A stretch of 64,000 bases of DNA from Buttiauxella gaviniae (GCF_040786275.1 NZ_JBFMVT010000002.1:3162001-3226000), one strand, 5' to 3'. Positions 38,352 through 49,745 are shown, counted from the stretch's first letter. Numbers and translations: made by a program. Notes: generated by a model from the letters alone, not told the origin.

Positions 38352-39446
38352 ATGGCGTTCAGTAGTCAACACGGTGGCAATATTATTGAAGCCGCAGCCG
38401 TAATGGGTGTGGATGCGAATACCTTGATCGACTTTAGCGCGAACATAAATCCGCTAGGCATGCCAGATTCTTTAAAGCGAGCAATTACTGAAAATCTGGT
38501 GCTGGCTGAACGCTACCCTGATGTGGAATATCGAGCGTTACATCAGGCGCTGGCAAATCATCATAAAATTCCGCAGGAATGGGTTCTGGCAGGAAATGGC
38601 GAAACGGAGCTGATATTTAACCTGGTGCAGCAGCTTTCTCCTCGCAAAGCCTTATTGTTGACGCCGGGATTTGCGGAGTACCGCCGTGCTCTTGCGCGTG
38701 TGGGATGTGAGATAACGGATTTTCACCTTTCAGAAGAGCAGGGCTGGCAACCTGAGGCGTCCTTACTTTCGGCATTATCCTCCGATCTGGATTGCCTGTT
38801 TTTATGTACGCCAAATAACCCAACAGGCCTGTTGCTGGACAGATCGTTACTGCTCGCCGTTGCGCAGCGCTGTCGTGAAAACAATATTGCGTTGATCGTT
38901 GATGAAGCCTTTCTTGATTTCATTCCGGATGAACCAGGGTTAATTCCCCATTTATCGAATTTCCCAAGGCTTTATGTTTTACGTTCGCTCACCAAATTTT
39001 TTGCCATAGCCGGTTTACGCCTGGGTTATTTAGTCAGCGCCGATACCGTGACCGTCGGGCGTATTCGTGAGCAAAGAGAGCCCTGGACAATTAATGCCTT
39101 TGCCGCCCTGGCAGGCGAAGTAATTCTCAACGACAGCACTTATATAGAAGCGAGTCATCACTGGCTCAGTAATGAACAACCTCGTTTGTTTAATGCGCTG
39201 AATGCGCTACCGGGTATTACGGTTTGGCCGCCCAGAGCGAACTATATTTTCTTACGCTGTGATATTGAAGGTGTCGATTTGCAGCGGGCGCTGCTCGAAA
39301 AGAATATCTTGATTCGCCACTGCGCAAATTATCCAGGGCTTGACGTGCGTTATTATCGCGTGGCAATTAAAAGCCCGGCAGATAATGACAAATTACTGGA
39401 AGCGTTGCGGCAGGTGCTTAGCCATAAAGATGGTGCTGGCGAATAA
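38352..39446 (+). CDS. cobD: L-threonine-O-3-phosphate decarboxylase CobD
   Basis: 364 residues, PLP-dependent aminotransferase fold. Strongly similar to Salmonella CobD ([19 protein letters not shown] region, [25 protein letters not shown] with PLP lysine Lys215, and Asp184 in DEAF). It makes (R)-1-amino-2-propanol phosphate, the linker of the cobalamin nucleotide loop. The ORF opens at 38286 but GGGGGAAG lies just before ATG 38352. Its last 29 bp overlap the 3' end of nadD on the other strand. Confidence 0.94.
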   Translation: MAFSSQHGGNIIEAAAVMGVDANTLIDFSANINPLGMPDSLKRAITENLVLAERYPDVEYRALHQALANHHKIPQEWVLAGNGETELIFNLVQQLSPRKALLLTPGFAEYRRALARVGCEITDFHLSEEQGWQPEASLLSALSSDLDCLFLCTPNNPTGLLLDRSLLLAVAQRCRENNIALIVDEAFLDFIPDEPGLIPHLSNFPRLYVLRSLTKFFAIAGLRLGYLVSADTVTVGRIREQREPWTINAFAALAGEVILNDSTYIEASHHWLSNEQPRLFNALNALPGITVWPPRANYIFLRCDIEGVDLQRALLEKNILIRHCANYPGLDVRYYRVAIKSPADNDKLLEALRQVLSHKDGAGE

Positions 39447-40071
39447 ACTCTGCGACGGCGGGGGGAAGCAAATCATCGCATGCCAGATGCTGCTCTAAAC
39501 GCTGGCGAATCGTGGTGGCTGAAATATCATACATCGGCGTCTGGGCGAGGTAAATTTTACCCGCAGGCTGCGCATGAAGGGCTTCCACCGAGGAAGTTTG
39601 ATGCGCATCTAGCCAGCGCTGTTCTTCGGACGTATTCATTGACAGAGAATACCCGGGGCGCTGGCAAACTAACAGATGGCAGAGCGTCAGCAGGGTTTCC
39701 CAACGGTGCCAGCGCTGCAGACTCAGTAAAGAATCTTGCCCCACAATAAACGCCAGCGGCTGTTCAGCGCCAATTTCTGCACGCAGTTGTTCGAGAGTTT
39801 CTACCGTGTACGAAGGCGTTTCGCGCTGTAATTCGCGGTCATCCAGGCGGAAAAGTGGGTTTCCGGCAATGGCAAGCTCCACCATCTTTTTGCGTTGCTG
39901 GCTACTTGCCAAAGGCTGAGGACGATGGGGAGGGACATTGTTCGGCATGATGGTGACCTGATGCAGCCTCACCTGTTTTGCCAGCGCTTCGACCGGTTTT
40001 AAATGCCCGTAGTGGATGGGATCGAATGTCCCGCCATACAGGGCAGATAAACGCGGTGTGCTGTTAGCCAT
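39418..40071 (-). CDS. nadD: Nicotinate-mononucleotide adenylyltransferase
   Basis: 217 residues. Nucleotidyltransferase fold with [12 protein letters not shown] (the HxGH ATP site), VPPHRPQP and the C-terminal [10 protein letters not shown] motif. It adenylates nicotinate mononucleotide in NAD synthesis. ATG 40071 lies inside the last codons of holA (8-bp overlap), so translation is probably coupled; there is no separate ribosome site. The extended frame to 40125 is not supported by the family N-terminus. Converges on cobD with a 29-bp overlap. Confidence 0.95.
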   Translation of the reverse strand: MANSTPRLSALYGGTFDPIHYGHLKPVEALAKQVRLHQVTIMPNNVPPHRPQPLASSQQRKKMVELAIAGNPLFRLDDRELQRETPSYTVETLEQLRAEIGAEQPLAFIVGQDSLLSLQRWHRWETLLTLCHLLVCQRPGYSLSMNTSEEQRWLDAHQTSSVEALHAQPAGKIYLAQTPMYDISATTIRQRLEQHLACDDLLPPAVAEFIRQHHLYG

Positions 40072-41095
40072 TAATGAAAATGTCCGGTAACGCTTTATGG
40101 CACAGCAGTAGTGACAGCCCTTCAAGATCCGCCCAGACCGATTGCCCGTAATCTTGTTTCAGCGTCAGCTCAATTTGGCTTAACAAACGAACCGCCTGAT
40201 AAAGCTGCTCCGCTGATAAGCGATTGAGTGCTTCCGTCACGAGCGCACGGCGGTTTTGCCAGACACGCTGTTGATCAAACAACGTGCGAAGCGGAGTGCT
40301 TGCCGACTGACGTTTGAGATTGACCAGTTGCAGTAATTCACGCTGAAGCGTGCGTAGCAAGATAACCGGCTCACTGGCTTCAAGCCTGAGCTGCTGAAGA
40401 ATATGCAGCGCGCGTTTGCTCTTCCCGGCAAGAATCGCATCAACCCAATGGAAGGGCGTGAAATGGGCCGCGTCATTGACCGCTTGCTCGACGCGCGGCA
40501 GCGTCAGTGTGCCGTCAGGCCAAATCAGTGACAGCCTTTCAAGCGCTTGAGACAGCGCCAGCAGGTTGCCTTCATAGCAATAACAGAGCAATTGGTTGGC
40601 GGCATCATCCAGCGTCAGGTTCATCTGCTTTGCACGCTGAGCAACCCAGCGCGGCAATTGAGCCTGTTCCGGCGTCTGGCACGTCACAATCACGCAGCGA
40701 TCGGCAAGTTGATTCAGCCACGCGGCGTTCTCCTGCGCTTTAGTCAATTTGTTGCCGCGTACCAGCAGCAGAATATCGTCATGCAGCAGCGACACCAGCG
40801 TTTCAAGTTGCGCATTAATGGCGGCGTTCGGCCCATTTTCTGGCAGCAAAAGCAGAAGAGTCTGACGGCTGGCGAACAGGCTTAACGCCTTGCAAATAGA
40901 GAACAGATCTTGCCAGTCGGTACTGGTGTCAATCTGAACGGTGTGATGTTCATCGAAGCCTTGGGTGCCCGCCGTCTGACGAATAGCATCCTGGCTTTCC
41001 TGAAGTAAGAGCGGATCGTTACCGAGCAGCAGATACGCCGCGCGCAGCCCTTCGTTGAGCTGCGCGCGGAGTTGTTCAGGGTACAACCGAATCAT
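40064..41095 (-). CDS. holA: DNA polymerase III delta subunit
   Basis: 343 residues, E. coli length. The clamp-loader wrench subunit: [30 protein letters not shown] begins domain I, with the beta-clamp-binding region nearby, and a helical collar domain at the C-terminus. It opens the sliding clamp during loading. Overlaps the lptE stop by 4 bases and nadD by 8, within an operon leuS-lptE-holA-nadD. Confidence 0.96.
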   Translation of the reverse strand: MIRLYPEQLRAQLNEGLRAAYLLLGNDPLLLQESQDAIRQTAGTQGFDEHHTVQIDTSTDWQDLFSICKALSLFASRQTLLLLLPENGPNAAINAQLETLVSLLHDDILLLVRGNKLTKAQENAAWLNQLADRCVIVTCQTPEQAQLPRWVAQRAKQMNLTLDDAANQLLCYCYEGNLLALSQALERLSLIWPDGTLTLPRVEQAVNDAAHFTPFHWVDAILAGKSKRALHILQQLRLEASEPVILLRTLQRELLQLVNLKRQSASTPLRTLFDQQRVWQNRRALVTEALNRLSAEQLYQAVRLLSQIELTLKQDYGQSVWADLEGLSLLLCHKALPDIFING

Positions 41096-41706
41096 TTGCT
41101 ACCAGATACAGCCGGAATCGTCGTTGACGTACGGCCGGTTGAGGTCGCAGGCTTCGGCGTGCTTTTCACCGGTGTTTCGGCTTCTTCGGTTTCAGCTACG
41201 TCCGCCACATGCACCGTCATCAGCTTACGAATAAGCTGCTGCGCCACATTGGTGTACATCTCTTTGATCAGCAAATCTTGCTCGGCATCTTTTTGCAGAG
41301 CCGCCAGTGGATTATCAAAGAATGATTTGTACACTTTGGCACTGATTGGGTAGATATCATGGCCCGGAATCAGCACTTGTGCTGAGGCGGTCATAACCAT
41401 TTGATACTCAGCAGTACGCCCATCCTGGAAGATGGATGCGGTATCCTGGCCGATTGAGCTGCCCAGTAAGCGCAGAGAAGGAATATCCTTACGTACACCT
41501 GTCCCCGTGTCGTCCACAAGCGTAACGCCATTCAGACGTAACTGAGAGCGCACCTCACGTGCCAGTGGGCCGTTAGGATCGCCGGAATTCAGGATCATTG
41601 TTTTCATTTGATCCGGAACCTGCGTGTTGCCACGCAGGTGAAAACCACAGCCAGCGGTGACAAGCACCGCCAAAGTAACTAATAAACTGACAAAGGGATG
41701 TCGCAC
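41092..41706 (-). CDS. lptE: LPS-assembly lipoprotein LptE
   Basis: 204 residues, slightly longer than the 193 of E. coli, with a Thr/Ser/Pro-rich tail. Signal peptide with lipobox VTAGC (lipid-bearing Cys20), then GFHLRG. LptE plugs the LptD barrel and helps to insert lipopolysaccharide into the outer membrane. Lies 14 bp after leuS and overlaps holA by ATGA. Confidence 0.95.
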   Translation of the reverse strand: MRHPFVSLLVTLAVLVTAGCGFHLRGNTQVPDQMKTMILNSGDPNGPLAREVRSQLRLNGVTLVDDTGTGVRKDIPSLRLLGSSIGQDTASIFQDGRTAEYQMVMTASAQVLIPGHDIYPISAKVYKSFFDNPLAALQKDAEQDLLIKEMYTNVAQQLIRKLMTVHVADVAETEEAETPVKSTPKPATSTGRTSTTIPAVSGSK

Positions 41707-41720
41707 GGTTCCTCCTGCGC

Positions 41721-44303
41721 TTAGCCCACAACCAGATTGAGCAGTTTGCCCGGTACGTAAATCACTTTACGTACGGTCACACCCTCAAGATATTTCGCAA
41801 CCAGATGTTCCTGACCTGCGCGTTCCTGCACTTGTTCTTGTGTGGCATCAGCAGGGACTGTGATTTTACCGCGAACTTTACCGTTCACCTGCACCACAAC
41901 CAGCAGCGAGTCTTCAACCATTGCGCTTTCATCAGCCTGCGGCCACGGTGCGTTGTCAATATCGCCTTCACCGCCCAGAGATTGCCACATATCGAAGCAA
42001 ACGTGCGGGGTGAACGGATAAAGCATACGTACAACTGCCAGCAGTGCTTCGTTCAGCAGCGCGCGGTCTTGCTCAGCTTCCTGCGGTGCTTTTGCCAGTT
42101 TGTTCATCAATTCCATGATGGCAGCGATAGCGGTGTTAAAGGTCTGACGACGACCAATATCATCGGTTACTTTTGCGATAGTTTTGTGAACATCACGGCG
42201 TAATGCTTTTTGATCTTCGCTCAGTGCGGCGATATCCAGAGCCGGTGCAGCACCACGGCTGGTGTGCTCGTATGCCAGTCTCCAGACGCGTTTCAGGAAG
42301 CGGTTCGCCCCTTCAACACCTGATTCCTGCCATTCCAGCGTCATATCCGCAGGGGAAGCAAACATCATAAACAAGCGAACGGTGTCCGCGCCGTAGCGTT
42401 CAACCATCACTTGTGGGTCGATGCCGTTGTTTTTCGACTTCGACATTTTGCTCATGCCAGCATAGACCAGTTCGTGGCCCTGTGCGTCAGAGGCTTTGAT
42501 AATACGGCCTTTCTCATCACGCTCTACAATCGCATCAACCGGGGAAACCCAGTTACGCTCACCGTTAACGCCGGTGTAGTAGAAGGCGTCAGCCAGAACC
42601 ATACCCTGACACAGCAGTTGTTTGGCTGGCTCGTTGGAAGTCACCATACCCGCATCGCGCATCAGTTTGTGGAAGAAGCGGAAGTAGAGCAGGTGCATGA
42701 TGGCGTGTTCAATACCACCAATGTAGATATCAACCGGCAGCCAGTAGTTCGCTGCTTTGGAATCGAGCATGCCTTTATCGTACTGCGGGCAGGTGTAGCG
42801 CGCGTAGTACCAGGAAGATTCCATGAAGGTGTCAAAGGTGTCAGTTTCACGCAGCGCAGGTTTGCCATCAACGGTGGTTTTAGCCCACTCAGGATCGGCT
42901 TTGATTGGGCTGGTAATGCCGTCCATGACCACATCTTCCGGCAGAATAACCGGGAGTTGGTCTTCAGGTGTAGGCATAACAGTGCCGTCTTCCAGCGTCA
43001 CCATTGGAATTGGTGCGCCCCAGTAACGCTGACGGGAAACACCCCAATCGCGCAGACGGTAGTTTACTTTGCGCTCACCCACGCCTTTCGCCGTGAGTTT
43101 ATCTGCGATAGCGTTAAAGCCCGCCTGGTAATCCAGACCGTCAAATTCGCCGGAGTTAAACAGCACGCCTTTTTCGGTCATGGCTGATGCAGACAGGTCT
43201 GGCTCGTTGCCATCGGCATTAAGAATCACCGGTTTGATTTGCAAACCGTATTTGGTGGCAAATTCCCAGTCGCGCTGGTCGTGGCCAGGAACAGCCATCA
43301 CTGCGCCGGTGCCGTATTCCATCAGTACAAAGTTTGCGACCCATACCGGCACGCTTTCGCCTGTCAGTGGATGAATGGCATTAACGCCAGTCGCAACGCC
43401 TTTTTTCTCCATGGTTGCCATTTCTGCTTCGGCAACTTTGGTGTTACGGCACTCTTCGACGAATTCAGCCAGTTCAGGGTTGTTCAACGCCGCTTGTTGG
43501 GCGATTGGATGACCCGCTGCTACGGCCAGATAGGTCACACCCATAAAGGTGTCCGGGCGCGTGGTGTAAACGGTCAGCTTCTCAGCGCTGTTTTCAACGT
43601 CGAAAGTGATTTCAACGCCTTCGGAGCGGCCAATCCAGTTACGCTGCATGGTTTTGACCTGATCAGGCCAATGGTCCAGCGTATCCAGATCGTTTAACAG
43701 TTCGTCAGCGTAAGCGGTGATTTTAATGAACCACTGTGGGATCTCTTTGCGCTCAACTTTAGAGTCGCAACGCCAGCAGCAACCGTCGATAACCTGCTCG
43801 TTTGCCAGAACAGTCAGGTCATTCGGGCACCAGTTAACCGCGGAGGTTTTTTTGTAAACCAGCCCTTTGTTATACAACTGAGTAAAGAACTGCTGCTCCC
43901 AACGATAATATTCCGGGGTACAGGTCGCCAGCTCGCGGCTCCAGTCATAACCAAAGCCCAGCGTTTTGAGCTGGTTTTTCATGTAATTGATATTGTCGTA
44001 AGTCCACGGTGCCGGTGCGGTGTTATTTTTTACCGCAGCCCCTTCCGCAGGCAGGCCAAACGCATCCCAGCCGATTGGCTGAAGAACGTTTTTGCCCAGC
44101 ATACGCTGGTAGCGTGCGATAACGTCACCGATGGTGTAGTTACGAACGTGGCCCATGTGTAGTCGGCCAGAAGGATAGGGGAGCATCGAGAGGCAGTAAT
44201 ACTTCTCTTTGCCTTCGTCTTCGGTAACTTCAAAAGTACGCTTCTCTTGCCAGTGAAGCTGTACGTTGGATTCTATCTCTTCCGGGCGATATTGCTCTTG
44301 CAT
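41721..44303 (-). CDS. leuS: Leucyl-tRNA synthetase
   Basis: 860 residues, the E. coli length. Class I synthetase with HMGH (residues 49-52) in [19 protein letters not shown] and KMSKS (KMSKSKNNG), plus the inserted editing domain with [16 protein letters not shown]. It charges tRNA-Leu and edits mischarged tRNA. First gene of the leuS-lptE-holA-nadD operon; divergent from ybeL across a 250-bp region containing the pair ATCGGC/GCCGAT around 44368-44387 and no other clear signals. Confidence 0.98.
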   Translation of the reverse strand: MQEQYRPEEIESNVQLHWQEKRTFEVTEDEGKEKYYCLSMLPYPSGRLHMGHVRNYTIGDVIARYQRMLGKNVLQPIGWDAFGLPAEGAAVKNNTAPAPWTYDNINYMKNQLKTLGFGYDWSRELATCTPEYYRWEQQFFTQLYNKGLVYKKTSAVNWCPNDLTVLANEQVIDGCCWRCDSKVERKEIPQWFIKITAYADELLNDLDTLDHWPDQVKTMQRNWIGRSEGVEITFDVENSAEKLTVYTTRPDTFMGVTYLAVAAGHPIAQQAALNNPELAEFVEECRNTKVAEAEMATMEKKGVATGVNAIHPLTGESVPVWVANFVLMEYGTGAVMAVPGHDQRDWEFATKYGLQIKPVILNADGNEPDLSASAMTEKGVLFNSGEFDGLDYQAGFNAIADKLTAKGVGERKVNYRLRDWGVSRQRYWGAPIPMVTLEDGTVMPTPEDQLPVILPEDVVMDGITSPIKADPEWAKTTVDGKPALRETDTFDTFMESSWYYARYTCPQYDKGMLDSKAANYWLPVDIYIGGIEHAIMHLLYFRFFHKLMRDAGMVTSNEPAKQLLCQGMVLADAFYYTGVNGERNWVSPVDAIVERDEKGRIIKASDAQGHELVYAGMSKMSKSKNNGIDPQVMVERYGADTVRLFMMFASPADMTLEWQESGVEGANRFLKRVWRLAYEHTSRGAAPALDIAALSEDQKALRRDVHKTIAKVTDDIGRRQTFNTAIAAIMELMNKLAKAPQEAEQDRALLNEALLAVVRMLYPFTPHVCFDMWQSLGGEGDIDNAPWPQADESAMVEDSLLVVVQVNGKVRGKITVPADATQEQVQERAGQEHLVAKYLEGVTVRKVIYVPGKLLNLVVG

Positions 44304-44554
44304 GGCAGCCAGTGGTCCTGTGATGAAAGACAGCTACAGGTTGTAGCTTTAACGTATTAATTTCAGATCGGCATAGCATAGCCGATTAGGCTGCGGCAAA
44401 ACAGCCTTTCGAAAGTCCGAGTGCCCATTTCTCGTTTGCAGTTATTTACCTGGACTTTGGGCAATCTAACAAAGCGATAGCCGATTAAGGTCTACTATTA
44501 GAGTAGGTTAGATAACAGTGAATGCAGGAATCGCTTCAAGGAGACAGGCAGACG

Positions 44555-45037
44555 ATGAACAAGGTTGCTCAATTTTACCGTGAACTGGTGGCCTCTCTCA
44601 CCGAGCGGTTACGCAATGGAGAGCGAGATATAGATGAACTGGTCGCCAGTGCGCGCAAACGCATGAACGAAACCGGGGAACTTACTCGTACCGAAGTTGA
44701 CGAAGTGACGCGTGCAGTCCGTCGAGATTTGGAAGAGTTTGCACGCAGTTACAACGAAAGCCAGGATGAATTTACCGACAGCGTTTTCATGCGCGTCATT
44801 AAAGAGAGTATCTGGCAAGAACTGGTGGATATCACCGATAAAACTCAGCTTGAATGGCGGGAAGTTTTTCAGGATCTCAACCACCACGGTGTTTATCACA
44901 GCGGTGAAGTGGTGGGGCTTGGGAATTTGGTTTGTGAGAACTGTCATTTCCACCTGGCGATTTACACCCCGGATGCGCTGCCCGTTTGTCCTAAGTGTGG
45001 GCATAACCAATTCAGCCGTCGGCCATTTGAGCCTTAA
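44555..45037 (+). CDS. ybeL: DUF1451 zinc-ribbon protein YbeL
   Basis: 160 residues. An N-terminal coiled-coil region rich in Glu and Arg (residues 1-95) leads to a C-terminal zinc ribbon with CENCHFH and CPKCGH pairs. Very close to E. coli YbeL; function unknown. The frame opens at 44522, but AAGGAG upstream and the family start MNKVAQ favour ATG 44555. Followed 27 bp later by the TRAP binding protein, possibly co-transcribed. Confidence 0.93.
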   Translation: MNKVAQFYRELVASLTERLRNGERDIDELVASARKRMNETGELTRTEVDEVTRAVRRDLEEFARSYNESQDEFTDSVFMRVIKESIWQELVDITDKTQLEWREVFQDLNHHGVYHSGEVVGLGNLVCENCHFHLAIYTPDALPVCPKCGHNQFSRRPFEP

Positions 45038-45064
45038 AATTCATAATACTGCGAAGGAACCGCG

Positions 45065-46111
45065 ATGCCCAAAAAGTCTTTGGCCAGAAACATGCTGGCT
45101 GTCGTTCTCTCAGCGCTGCTGATACCCGCAACGGTATCGGCAGCACAAATACTGAAATATACCGATCATGAACCGCTGGGCGGGATGCGTACTCGCTTCA
45201 TTCAGGACGTTTTCTTTGCCGAAATAGAGAAACAATCTCATGGTCGCCTGAAAGTTGAAGCGCACTGGAACAGTGAACTGGCGCGGAGCTATGACGCGCT
45301 CGGCGTAGTTAAAGAAGGCAAAATTGCCGACATGACCACCGCAGTGCCTGAATACACACCGAAAGAGTTCCCCTTACAGCAAATTTTCAAAAGTTTCCCT
45401 GTCGGGCAAACCGGGGATAAACAAGTCGCGTTTTTCCGCAAGGCTTACGCCACTATCCCTGCGTTGCAGAATGAATTCGCTCAGCAAAATGTGGTGAATA
45501 TCTTCCTCGCAACGGGATATCCGGTCGCATTTTTCAGCACCAAACCTTTGAATAAGCTCGAAGAGATTAAAGGAACAAAGTGGCGTTCTGCGAGCTTCTG
45601 GCATCAGGATTTCCTGAAAAACAGCGGGGCGATACCTGTCTCCATGCCGTGGGGCGCAGGAATTTATGATGCTCTGAAAGCGGGAACGCTGGATGGGTTA
45701 ATGGTCAATGTCGACAGCGGTTATGATCTTAACGTCCATAAAACTGCACCCAATGTGTTGATCTCCAAAGATCTATGGTTGGGGCATGTTTACCCGGTGG
45801 TGATGAACAAAAACAACTGGGATAGACTTGCCGGCAAAGATAAAGAAGCCATTAAGCGTGCAGCAGAAATTGCTTATCAAACCCAGGGTTCAGTTATGGA
45901 CAGCAGCTTTAATGCAATGGTGGAAGCGCTGCGAAAGAATGGCGCGCATGTCCGCACGCTGAACGCCGGTGAAGTCGCGCGCTGGGAAGCATCCGTAAAC
46001 TATCAGCAGGTGCAGGAAAAGTGGGTCAAGGAGCAAGAGGGTAAGGGCGTGAAAGAGGCTGGCCCAACGCTTATGAAAATCACTGCACTGCAAAAAGAGG
46101 CAATGCAGTAG
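45065..46111 (+). CDS. TRAP transporter substrate-binding protein, DctP family (orphan)
   Basis: 348 residues with a signal peptide ending TVSA. The DctP fold is evident: the HWNSELARSYDALGVVKEGKIADMTTAVPEY segment (quoted by position 75-105 in full), the KWRSASFWHQDF loop with the conserved Arg that binds carboxylate, and the DGLMVNVDSGYDLNVHK helix. Such proteins deliver organic acids to DctQ/DctM membrane partners. Neither partner is in this window, so it is an orphan or depends on a distant permease. AAGGAA precedes the ATG. Converges on gltL with 56 bp between stops; E. coli has rihA here. Confidence 0.88.
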   Translation: MPKKSLARNMLAVVLSALLIPATVSAAQILKYTDHEPLGGMRTRFIQDVFFAEIEKQSHGRLKVEAHWNSELARSYDALGVVKEGKIADMTTAVPEYTPKEFPLQQIFKSFPVGQTGDKQVAFFRKAYATIPALQNEFAQQNVVNIFLATGYPVAFFSTKPLNKLEEIKGTKWRSASFWHQDFLKNSGAIPVSMPWGAGIYDALKAGTLDGLMVNVDSGYDLNVHKTAPNVLISKDLWLGHVYPVVMNKNNWDRLAGKDKEAIKRAAEIAYQTQGSVMDSSFNAMVEALRKNGAHVRTLNAGEVARWEASVNYQQVQEKWVKEQEGKGVKEAGPTLMKITALQKEAMQ

Positions 46112-46167
46112 AAATTTGCCGCGCAATCACTGTGTTGAACAGGGACTGCGCGGGTTGTCACTCTAAA

Positions 46168-46893
46168 TTAATGCAGGATTTTTGCCAGGAAGTCTTTCGC
46201 GCGTTCGGACTGCGGGTTATTGAAGAAATCCTCTTTATTCGAGTCTTCGACAATCTTCCCTTCATCCATAAAGATCACGCGGTTCGCTACTTTGCGGGCA
46301 AAGCCCATTTCATGCGTCACCACCATCATGGTCATCCCTTCATGCGCCAGTTCAACCATAACGTCCAGCACTTCGTTGATCATCTCTGGATCAAGTGCTG
46401 ATGTTGGTTCGTCAAACAGCATCGCAACTGGATCCATGCAGAGCGCACGGGCAATCGCCACACGTTGCTGTTGGCCGCCGGAAAGCTGTGCCGGGAACTT
46501 ATCCGCATGCGCTGTTAACCCAACTCGCTCAAGCAATTTAAGCCCTTTTTTACGTGACTCTTCCTTGTTGCGTTTCAGGACTTTCACTTGAGCAAGCGTC
46601 AGGTTTTCAATAATCGACAAATGCGGGAAAAGTTCAAAATGCTGGAACACCATGCCGACGTGCGAACGTAGTTCAGCCAGATTGGTTTTCTTGTCGTTCA
46701 CCTGCGTGCCGTTAACAACAATTTCGCCTTTTTGCACCGGCTCAAGACCATTTACGGTTTTAATCAGCGTTGATTTACCGGAGCCGGATGGCCCACAAAC
46801 CACCACCACTTCGCCTTTTTTCACTTCGGTTGAGCAGTCGGTTAGCACCTGAAAGTGACCATACCATTTAGAAACATTTTTCAGGGAAATCAT
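46168..46893 (-). CDS. gltL: Glutamate/aspartate ABC transporter ATPase
   Basis: 241 residues. Walker [10 protein letters not shown], signature [15 protein letters not shown], Walker [14 protein letters not shown] and the switch His in [10 protein letters not shown]. Powers the GltIJK importer. Its ATG overlaps the gltK stop by one base. Same length and sequence type as E. coli GltL. Confidence 0.97.
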   Translation of the reverse strand: MISLKNVSKWYGHFQVLTDCSTEVKKGEVVVVCGPSGSGKSTLIKTVNGLEPVQKGEIVVNGTQVNDKKTNLAELRSHVGMVFQHFELFPHLSIIENLTLAQVKVLKRNKEESRKKGLKLLERVGLTAHADKFPAQLSGGQQQRVAIARALCMDPVAMLFDEPTSALDPEMINEVLDVMVELAHEGMTMMVVTHEMGFARKVANRVIFMDEGKIVEDSNKEDFFNNPQSERAKDFLAKILH

Positions 46894-47567
46894 TACACTG
46901 TCCTTTTCTTCAAGTAGCTGACCAACAGCGAGGCGCTAAGACTAATGATGAAGTACACAAAACCAGCAAACAGGATCATCTCAACCTGGGTTCCGTCACG
47001 TTCACCAATGGTGGATGCGGTACGGAAGAAGTCAGCCAGGCTCAGTACATAGACCAGGGAGGTATCCTGGAACAATACAATCCCTTGGGTGAGCAGCAGG
47101 GGAACCATGGCGCGGAATGCCTGTGGCAAAATGATTAATTTCATCGACTGCCAGTGCGTCATGCCCAGGGCGAGCGCCGCGTTTGATTGCCCGCGTGAAA
47201 CGCTCTGGATACCGGCTCGGATAATCTCTGAGTAGTAGGCTGCTTCAAACATCGAGAACGCCACCATCGCGGAGATCAGGCGAATGTCCGTTTGCGGCGA
47301 AAGGCCGAGTACTTTTTGCAAAATACCAGGCACTACCAGGTAGAACCACAGCAGCACCATAACGAGCGGGATTGAACGGAAAACGTTGACGTAAGCGCTG
47401 GCAAACCAGGCGATCGGCTTGATTGGCGACAGGCGCATAACCGCCAACAATGTTCCCCACACGATGCCGAAGATAACTGCCGTTACGGTGATTTTCAGGG
47501 TGATAATCAAGCCCTGCATCAGGTAAGGCATGGCGGGGAGAATGGAACTCCAGTCAAACTCGTACAT
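46893..47567 (-). CDS. gltK: Glutamate/aspartate ABC transporter permease
   Basis: 224 residues, about five membrane helices. The permease EAA motif ([27 protein letters not shown], positions ~128-154) contacts the ATPase. Pairs with GltJ in the inner membrane. Overlaps gltL and gltJ by one base each. Confidence 0.97.
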   Translation of the reverse strand: MYEFDWSSILPAMPYLMQGLIITLKITVTAVIFGIVWGTLLAVMRLSPIKPIAWFASAYVNVFRSIPLVMVLLWFYLVVPGILQKVLGLSPQTDIRLISAMVAFSMFEAAYYSEIIRAGIQSVSRGQSNAALALGMTHWQSMKLIILPQAFRAMVPLLLTQGIVLFQDTSLVYVLSLADFFRTASTIGERDGTQVEMILFAGFVYFIISLSASLLVSYLKKRTV

Positions 47568-48307
47568 TATTTGCCTCCCATATTGCCTGGCAGGCGAACT
47601 TTGCGCTCAACCACATACATCACCAGCATAATCACGGCGTTAATTAACACATAGGCAAGCGTAATCGCGGTGAAGGATTCGTAGGCGTGCGCAGAATAAT
47701 CCAGCAGTTTACCCGCCTGCGCGGCCATATCGACCAGACCAATCGTTGATGCGATGGCGGAGTTCTTCACCAGGTTCATCATTTCAGAGGTCATTGGCGG
47801 CACGATAACGCGATAGGCATTAGGCAGCAGTACATAGCGGTAGGCTTGTGGAAGCGTAAGACCCATTGCCAGAGCCGCGTTTTTCTGCCCGCGAGGCAAC
47901 GATTGAATCGCCGCTCGAACCTGCTCACAAACGCGAGCGGCGGTAAACAAGCCGAGACAAATCATTGATGACAGGAAGAATTGAATATTCGGGTCAAGCT
48001 CAGACTTAAACCACATGCCGAGATTTTCGGGCAGCAATTCCGGCACCACTAAGTACCAGGTAAAGAACTGCACGATAAGCGGCACGTTACGGAAAAGTTC
48101 GACATAAAGCGTACCGATTCCTGAAAGGAAGCGGTTAGGCACAGTACGCAAGATACCGAACAGAGAGCCGACGAGGAAAGCGATTATCCATGCACAGATG
48201 GACAGGGCGACGGTGACCTGGAAGCCATTCCAAATCCAGCCCAAATAGGTGGTGTTGCCGAACGGGGCGGGCTGTAGAAATATTCCCCAGTTCCAGTCTA
48301 TAGACAT
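47567..48307 (-). CDS. gltJ: Glutamate/aspartate ABC transporter permease
   Basis: 246 residues; [20 protein letters not shown] at the start as in E. coli. Five or six membrane helices and the EAA loop in [20 protein letters not shown]. It lies downstream of the gltI-gltJ intergenic RNA region; a terminator-like hairpin just upstream will lower its expression relative to gltI. Confidence 0.97.
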   Translation of the reverse strand: MSIDWNWGIFLQPAPFGNTTYLGWIWNGFQVTVALSICAWIIAFLVGSLFGILRTVPNRFLSGIGTLYVELFRNVPLIVQFFTWYLVVPELLPENLGMWFKSELDPNIQFFLSSMICLGLFTAARVCEQVRAAIQSLPRGQKNAALAMGLTLPQAYRYVLLPNAYRVIVPPMTSEMMNLVKNSAIASTIGLVDMAAQAGKLLDYSAHAYESFTAITLAYVLINAVIMLVMYVVERKVRLPGNMGGK

Positions 48308-48320
48308 AACGTACTCCGAG

Positions 48321-48480
48321 AAAAAATTGAGGGTAGCAGTAGCGCTACCCTCGAAGATTGATGAGAAGCTTGCACCCGTATTTCAGATCGTTGCCTGAAA
48401 TTTTTGGGTACTTTCACGCCGGATGGGGAACGACCATCCGACGCATAGTCTGTCCGAGCTTCAGTTCGTCAATCGGGAGG
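48321..48480 (-). ncRNA. sroC: Probable SroC small RNA from the gltI-gltJ intergenic region
   Basis: In E. coli and Salmonella SroC is cut from the glt mRNA between gltI and gltJ and acts as a sponge of GcvB. Here a 200-bp gap in the same place is rich in stems: CGGATGG with CCATCCG, TTTCAG with CTGAAA, and a final terminator hairpin GAGGGTAGC/GCTACCCTC (48329-48352) followed by a T6 run on the minus strand. The 5' end is a guess (~160 nt as known for SroC). I did not check base pairing to GcvB. Confidence 0.65.
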
Positions 48481-48507
48481 GCTGGGTCATCCCGGCCCCT
48501 GTTCTAG

Positions 48508-49425
48508 TTAGTTTAGTGCCTTATCGTTTGGTGCTTTGAACAGCGCCTTCATGTCTTCGGACAGTTCAAAGTTCATGTTGATATTTTTTGGTGGGATTGG
48601 GTTTTTGAACCACTTTTCAAACCATTTAGCGGCTTCGCCTGAGGTCTGTGCCTGAGCGATGGTGTCATCCATCAGCTTTTTGAAGTCTGCATCGTCTTTA
48701 CGTAGCATACAGCCGTACGCTTCGTGAGATTGCGGCGTGCCAACGATTTCCCAGTTATCCTGTTTCTTCGCTTTCGCACGTTCGCCTGCCAGCAGGGCAT
48801 CATCCATCATAAAGGCAACGGCGCGGCCACTTTCCAGAGTACGGAAAGAGTCACCGTGGTCTTTGGCGCTGATAATGCGCATATCCATTTTCTTCTCTTC
48901 GTTCAGCTTGTTGAGCAGAACTTCAGAAGTCGTACCGGAGGTCACCACCACGGCTTTGCCTTTCAGATCGGCGAAATCTTTGATTGGGCCGCCTTTCTTC
49001 ACCAGCAAACGAGTACCGACGACGAAAATAGTGTCGGAGAATGCCGCTTGTTTCTGGCGCTCGAGGTTATTGGTGGTGGAACCACACTCAAAATCGAAAG
49101 TACCGTTTTGCAGCAATGGAATACGGTTCTGAGAAGTAATCGGGATTAATTTAACGTGCAGGTCAGGCTTGTTGAGTTTCTTCTTAACAGCTTCAACGAT
49201 GGCGTTGGAGTAATCCTGAGAATAGCCGACCACTTTCTGTTGGTTATCGTAATAAGAGAAAGGCACGGAAGACTCACGGTGACCGACAACAATAACGCCG
49301 TTAGCAGCGATTTTGTCCAGCGTGCTTTGCTGCGCATTGTTTGCCGGTTTGGCGTCTTCTGCGTGCGCGATTCCGGCACCCATTCCGATAACCAGCAAAG
49401 CTGAGGCTAGTTTACGTAATTGCAT
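48508..49425 (-). CDS. gltI: Glutamate/aspartate periplasmic binding protein
   Basis: 305 residues with a signal peptide ending IAHA. Solute-binding fold of the amino-acid ABC family: STLDKIAANGVIVVGHRESSVPF (part), PLLQNGTFDFECGSTTN and KGKAVVVTSGTTSE. Delivers glutamate and aspartate to GltJKL. AAGGAG precedes ATG 49425; the extension to 49458 is not supported. The gene is followed by the SroC region. Confidence 0.97.
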   Translation of the reverse strand: MQLRKLASALLVIGMGAGIAHAEDAKPANNAQQSTLDKIAANGVIVVGHRESSVPFSYYDNQQKVVGYSQDYSNAIVEAVKKKLNKPDLHVKLIPITSQNRIPLLQNGTFDFECGSTTNNLERQKQAAFSDTIFVVGTRLLVKKGGPIKDFADLKGKAVVVTSGTTSEVLLNKLNEEKKMDMRIISAKDHGDSFRTLESGRAVAFMMDDALLAGERAKAKKQDNWEIVGTPQSHEAYGCMLRKDDADFKKLMDDTIAQAQTSGEAAKWFEKWFKNPIPPKNINMNFELSEDMKALFKAPNDKALN

Positions 49426-49745
49426 GACCAACTCCTTTATCTTCGTGCCATGTGGCACTGATACCCGTTGTGAGTGTTGTTTTGTTGTTGTGTATGACTA
49501 AATCAGAGTGAATCTTTGCCTATTTGTTAGCATTTAACCTAGCTTAATGTAAATAATTTGCTATTCAGATGTTTATTTTTGCGAAGCGTGCCGCACCGTT
49601 TAAAGGCAAAAATATTACGTTGCACTACTCTGGTGCGCGTAATGTCATTGTTTGGTGCAGCTCAATGCTTCGTACTGCCCGCAGAGACTGACATAGCATT
49701 TTGTAGGCTTCTGATAAGTATTTATTTGCAAAGGTTATGCCAGAA
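49426..49745. other. gltI upstream region
   Basis: About 320 bp, AT-rich at 49500-49570, with no gene visible. It must hold the gltI promoter and leader. GcvB is known to target the gltI leader in Salmonella; I did not identify a CA-rich site with certainty. Confidence 0.4.

Noticed and set aside
48410-48445. REP-like GCCGGATGG/CCATCCGAC pair between gltI and gltJ
   Set aside because: Better explained as an internal stem of the SroC-like RNA given its position.
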